Part shown: piece by piece, positions 4,610 to 5,504 of the stretch
Layout: every line of letters starts with the position of its first letter
Numbering within the stretch: position 1 is the stretch's first letter
DNA from: Actinotalea sp.
Lineage (GTDB): Bacteria > Actinomycetota > Actinomycetes > Actinomycetales > Cellulomonadaceae
Assembly (NCBI GenBank): GCA_014360395.1
Contig: JACIXM010000135.1
Span: 1-5,504 of the forward strand
Reading direction: 5' to 3'
DNA length: 5,504 bases
Position numbers and translations under genes: made by a program
Notes under the pieces: model-generated
Databases searched by the model: none
The model's input: the letters and a program-made list of their open reading frames with translations, nothing else
What the model was told of the DNA's origin: nothing

Positions 4610-5504
4610 CGACCGACCCGACGACCACCGCCCCGCCGGCCCGCCCCGACCGCGCTCCCGAGGCGGCCCGGACAGCGCTGCAGCGGGTGCTGGACGTCCT
4701 CGACCTGACCCCGGTCGACGACGACACGTTCATCGGGTCGAGCCTGCCCAAGCCCGGCGGACGCGTCTTCGGCGGCCAGGTCCTGGCGCAGTGCGTCCTC
4801 GCGGCCGCCCGCACGGTCCCGGCGGAACGGCTCCCCCACTCGGTGCACGGGTACTTCCTGCGGCCCGGGGACGTCACCAAGCCCATCACCTTCTCGGTGG
4901 AGAACCTCCGGGACGGCCGGTCCTTCAGCGCCCGGCGCACCCACGCGCTGCAGGAGGGCGTCCCGATCCTGTCGATGACGACGTCGTTCCAGGTCGAGCA
5001 GCCGGGCCTGGACCACACCGACACCCCGCCGCCCTCGGTCCCCGGTCCGGACAAGGTGCCCAGCGCGCTGCAGGTCCTCGCCGGCATCGACCACCCCATG
5101 GCCGACTTCTGGACCCAGTCCGCGGCGTTCGACCTGCGGCACGTCGAGGACGCGATCTACCTGCGTCCCGGCCCGATGGCGAGCGGCCACCAGCTGGTGT
5201 GGATGAAGGCCCGGGCACCCCTGCCCGACGACGAGGTCCTGCACCGCGCGCTGCTCGCGTACGCCTGCGACCAGGTGCTGCTCGAGCCGGTGCTGCGCCG
5301 CCACGGCCTGAGCTGGGCGAGCCCGGGCCTGTCCATGGCGAGCCTGGACCACGCGATGTGGTGGCACCGGCCCGTGCGCGCCGACGAGTGGCTGCTCTAC
5401 GTCCAGTCCACGCCCAGCGCGCACGGCGGCCGGGGTCTGGGGGCGGCGCGGGTGTACCGCCAGGACGGCACGCTCGTCGCCACGATGGCCCAGGAGGGGA
5501 TGGT
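4606..5504 (+). CDS. tesB: Acyl-CoA thioesterase II (TesB-like), 3' end just outside window
   Basis: Hydrolyses acyl-CoA to free fatty acid and CoA in the cytoplasm, using a double hot-dog fold. I translated 299 residues from the ATG at 4606 with no stop before the edge. The first hot-dog carries RVFGGQVLAQCVLAA (53-67), HSVHGYFLRPGD (78-89) and RDGRSFSARRTHALQEG (102-118). The second carries AYACDQVLLEPVL (218-230), ASLDHAMWWHRP (245-256) and VATMAQEGM (291-299). By comparison with E. coli TesB (Asp204, Thr228, Gln278), the likely catalytic residues are Asp222, Ser246 and Gln296; a serine replaces the threonine, a conservative change. E. coli TesB is 286 residues and ends a few residues after its QEG motif, so only a handful of codons should be missing here; the longer N-terminus (about 20 Thr/Pro/Ala-rich residues) accounts for the extra length. 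The start is supported by GAGGGA (4595-4600) five bases upstream and by the ATGA overlap with glbO, which indicates coupled translation. Substrate chain length cannot be read from the sequence. Confidence 0.95.
   Translation, partial: MTTDPTTTAPPARPDRAPEAARTALQRVLDVLDLTPVDDDTFIGSSLPKPGGRVFGGQVLAQCVLAAARTVPAERLPHSVHGYFLRPGDVTKPITFSVENLRDGRSFSARRTHALQEGVPILSMTTSFQVEQPGLDHTDTPPPSVPGPDKVPSALQVLAGIDHPMADFWTQSAAFDLRHVEDAIYLRPGPMASGHQLVWMKARAPLPDDEVLHRALLAYACDQVLLEPVLRRHGLSWASPGLSMASLDHAMWWHRPVRADEWLLYVQSTPSAHGGRGLGAARVYRQDGTLVATMAQEGM

Noticed and set aside
4552..5424. Minus-strand open frame (290 codons) opposite tesB
   Set aside because: It is the antisense shadow of a clear thioesterase II gene, and its product has no family signature.
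1..5504. Mobile elements, CRISPR arrays, tRNA or rRNA genes, defence-like cassettes
   Set aside because: I found no repeats with regular spacing, transposase or integrase motifs, tRNA-like arms or compositional break; the coding content is uniform and housekeeping in type.

Overview
The window is a gene-dense, chromosomal-looking stretch from a very GC-rich actinobacterium. Estimated by eye, GC is a little above 70 percent and third codon positions are almost all G or C. The family assignments also point to Actinobacteria: a group II truncated haemoglobin with the GlbO signature next to an acyl-CoA thioesterase II, an actinobacterial-type MalQ with an N-terminal domain, and a free-standing PTS EIIB domain. 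Leaderless-style starts (a -10 hexamer six bases before GTG) fit as well. A member of the Micrococcales (Cellulomonas-like) is my best guess from the gene content, but that is inference.

Layout, left to right: (1) the 3' end of an aminopeptidase N gene (pepN, + strand, stop at 422). (2) A convergent malQ for 4-alpha-glucanotransferase (- strand, 456-2591), with only 33 bases between the two stops. (3) A 243-base divergent spacer (2592-2834) with no credible gene. It holds a possible malQ start signal, a perfect 18-bp palindrome at 2762-2779 and a leaderless-type promoter for the next gene. (4) An MscS-family mechanosensitive channel gene (+, 2835-3809). (5) A convergent 76-residue PTS EIIB gene (-, 3824-4054), 14 bases past the channel stop. 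(6) An 84-base divergent spacer with a dyad and possible back-to-back promoters. (7) glbO (+, 4139-4609), overlapping by ATGA with (8) tesB (+, from 4606), which runs off the right edge within what should be its last few codons.

Functionally this is mostly housekeeping: peptide turnover, maltodextrin/glycogen remodelling, osmotic safety valve, sugar phosphotransfer, haem-based oxygen chemistry and acyl-CoA hydrolysis. The only clear operon is glbO-tesB. MalQ and the EIIB share a carbohydrate theme but are not co-transcribed. I see no mobile element, CRISPR array, RNA gene or defence-type cassette, and no convincing undescribed multi-gene system. The points worth a second look are small-scale: two dyads in divergent promoter regions, the orphan EIIB, the proline-rich extension on GlbO, and the globin-thioesterase coupling.
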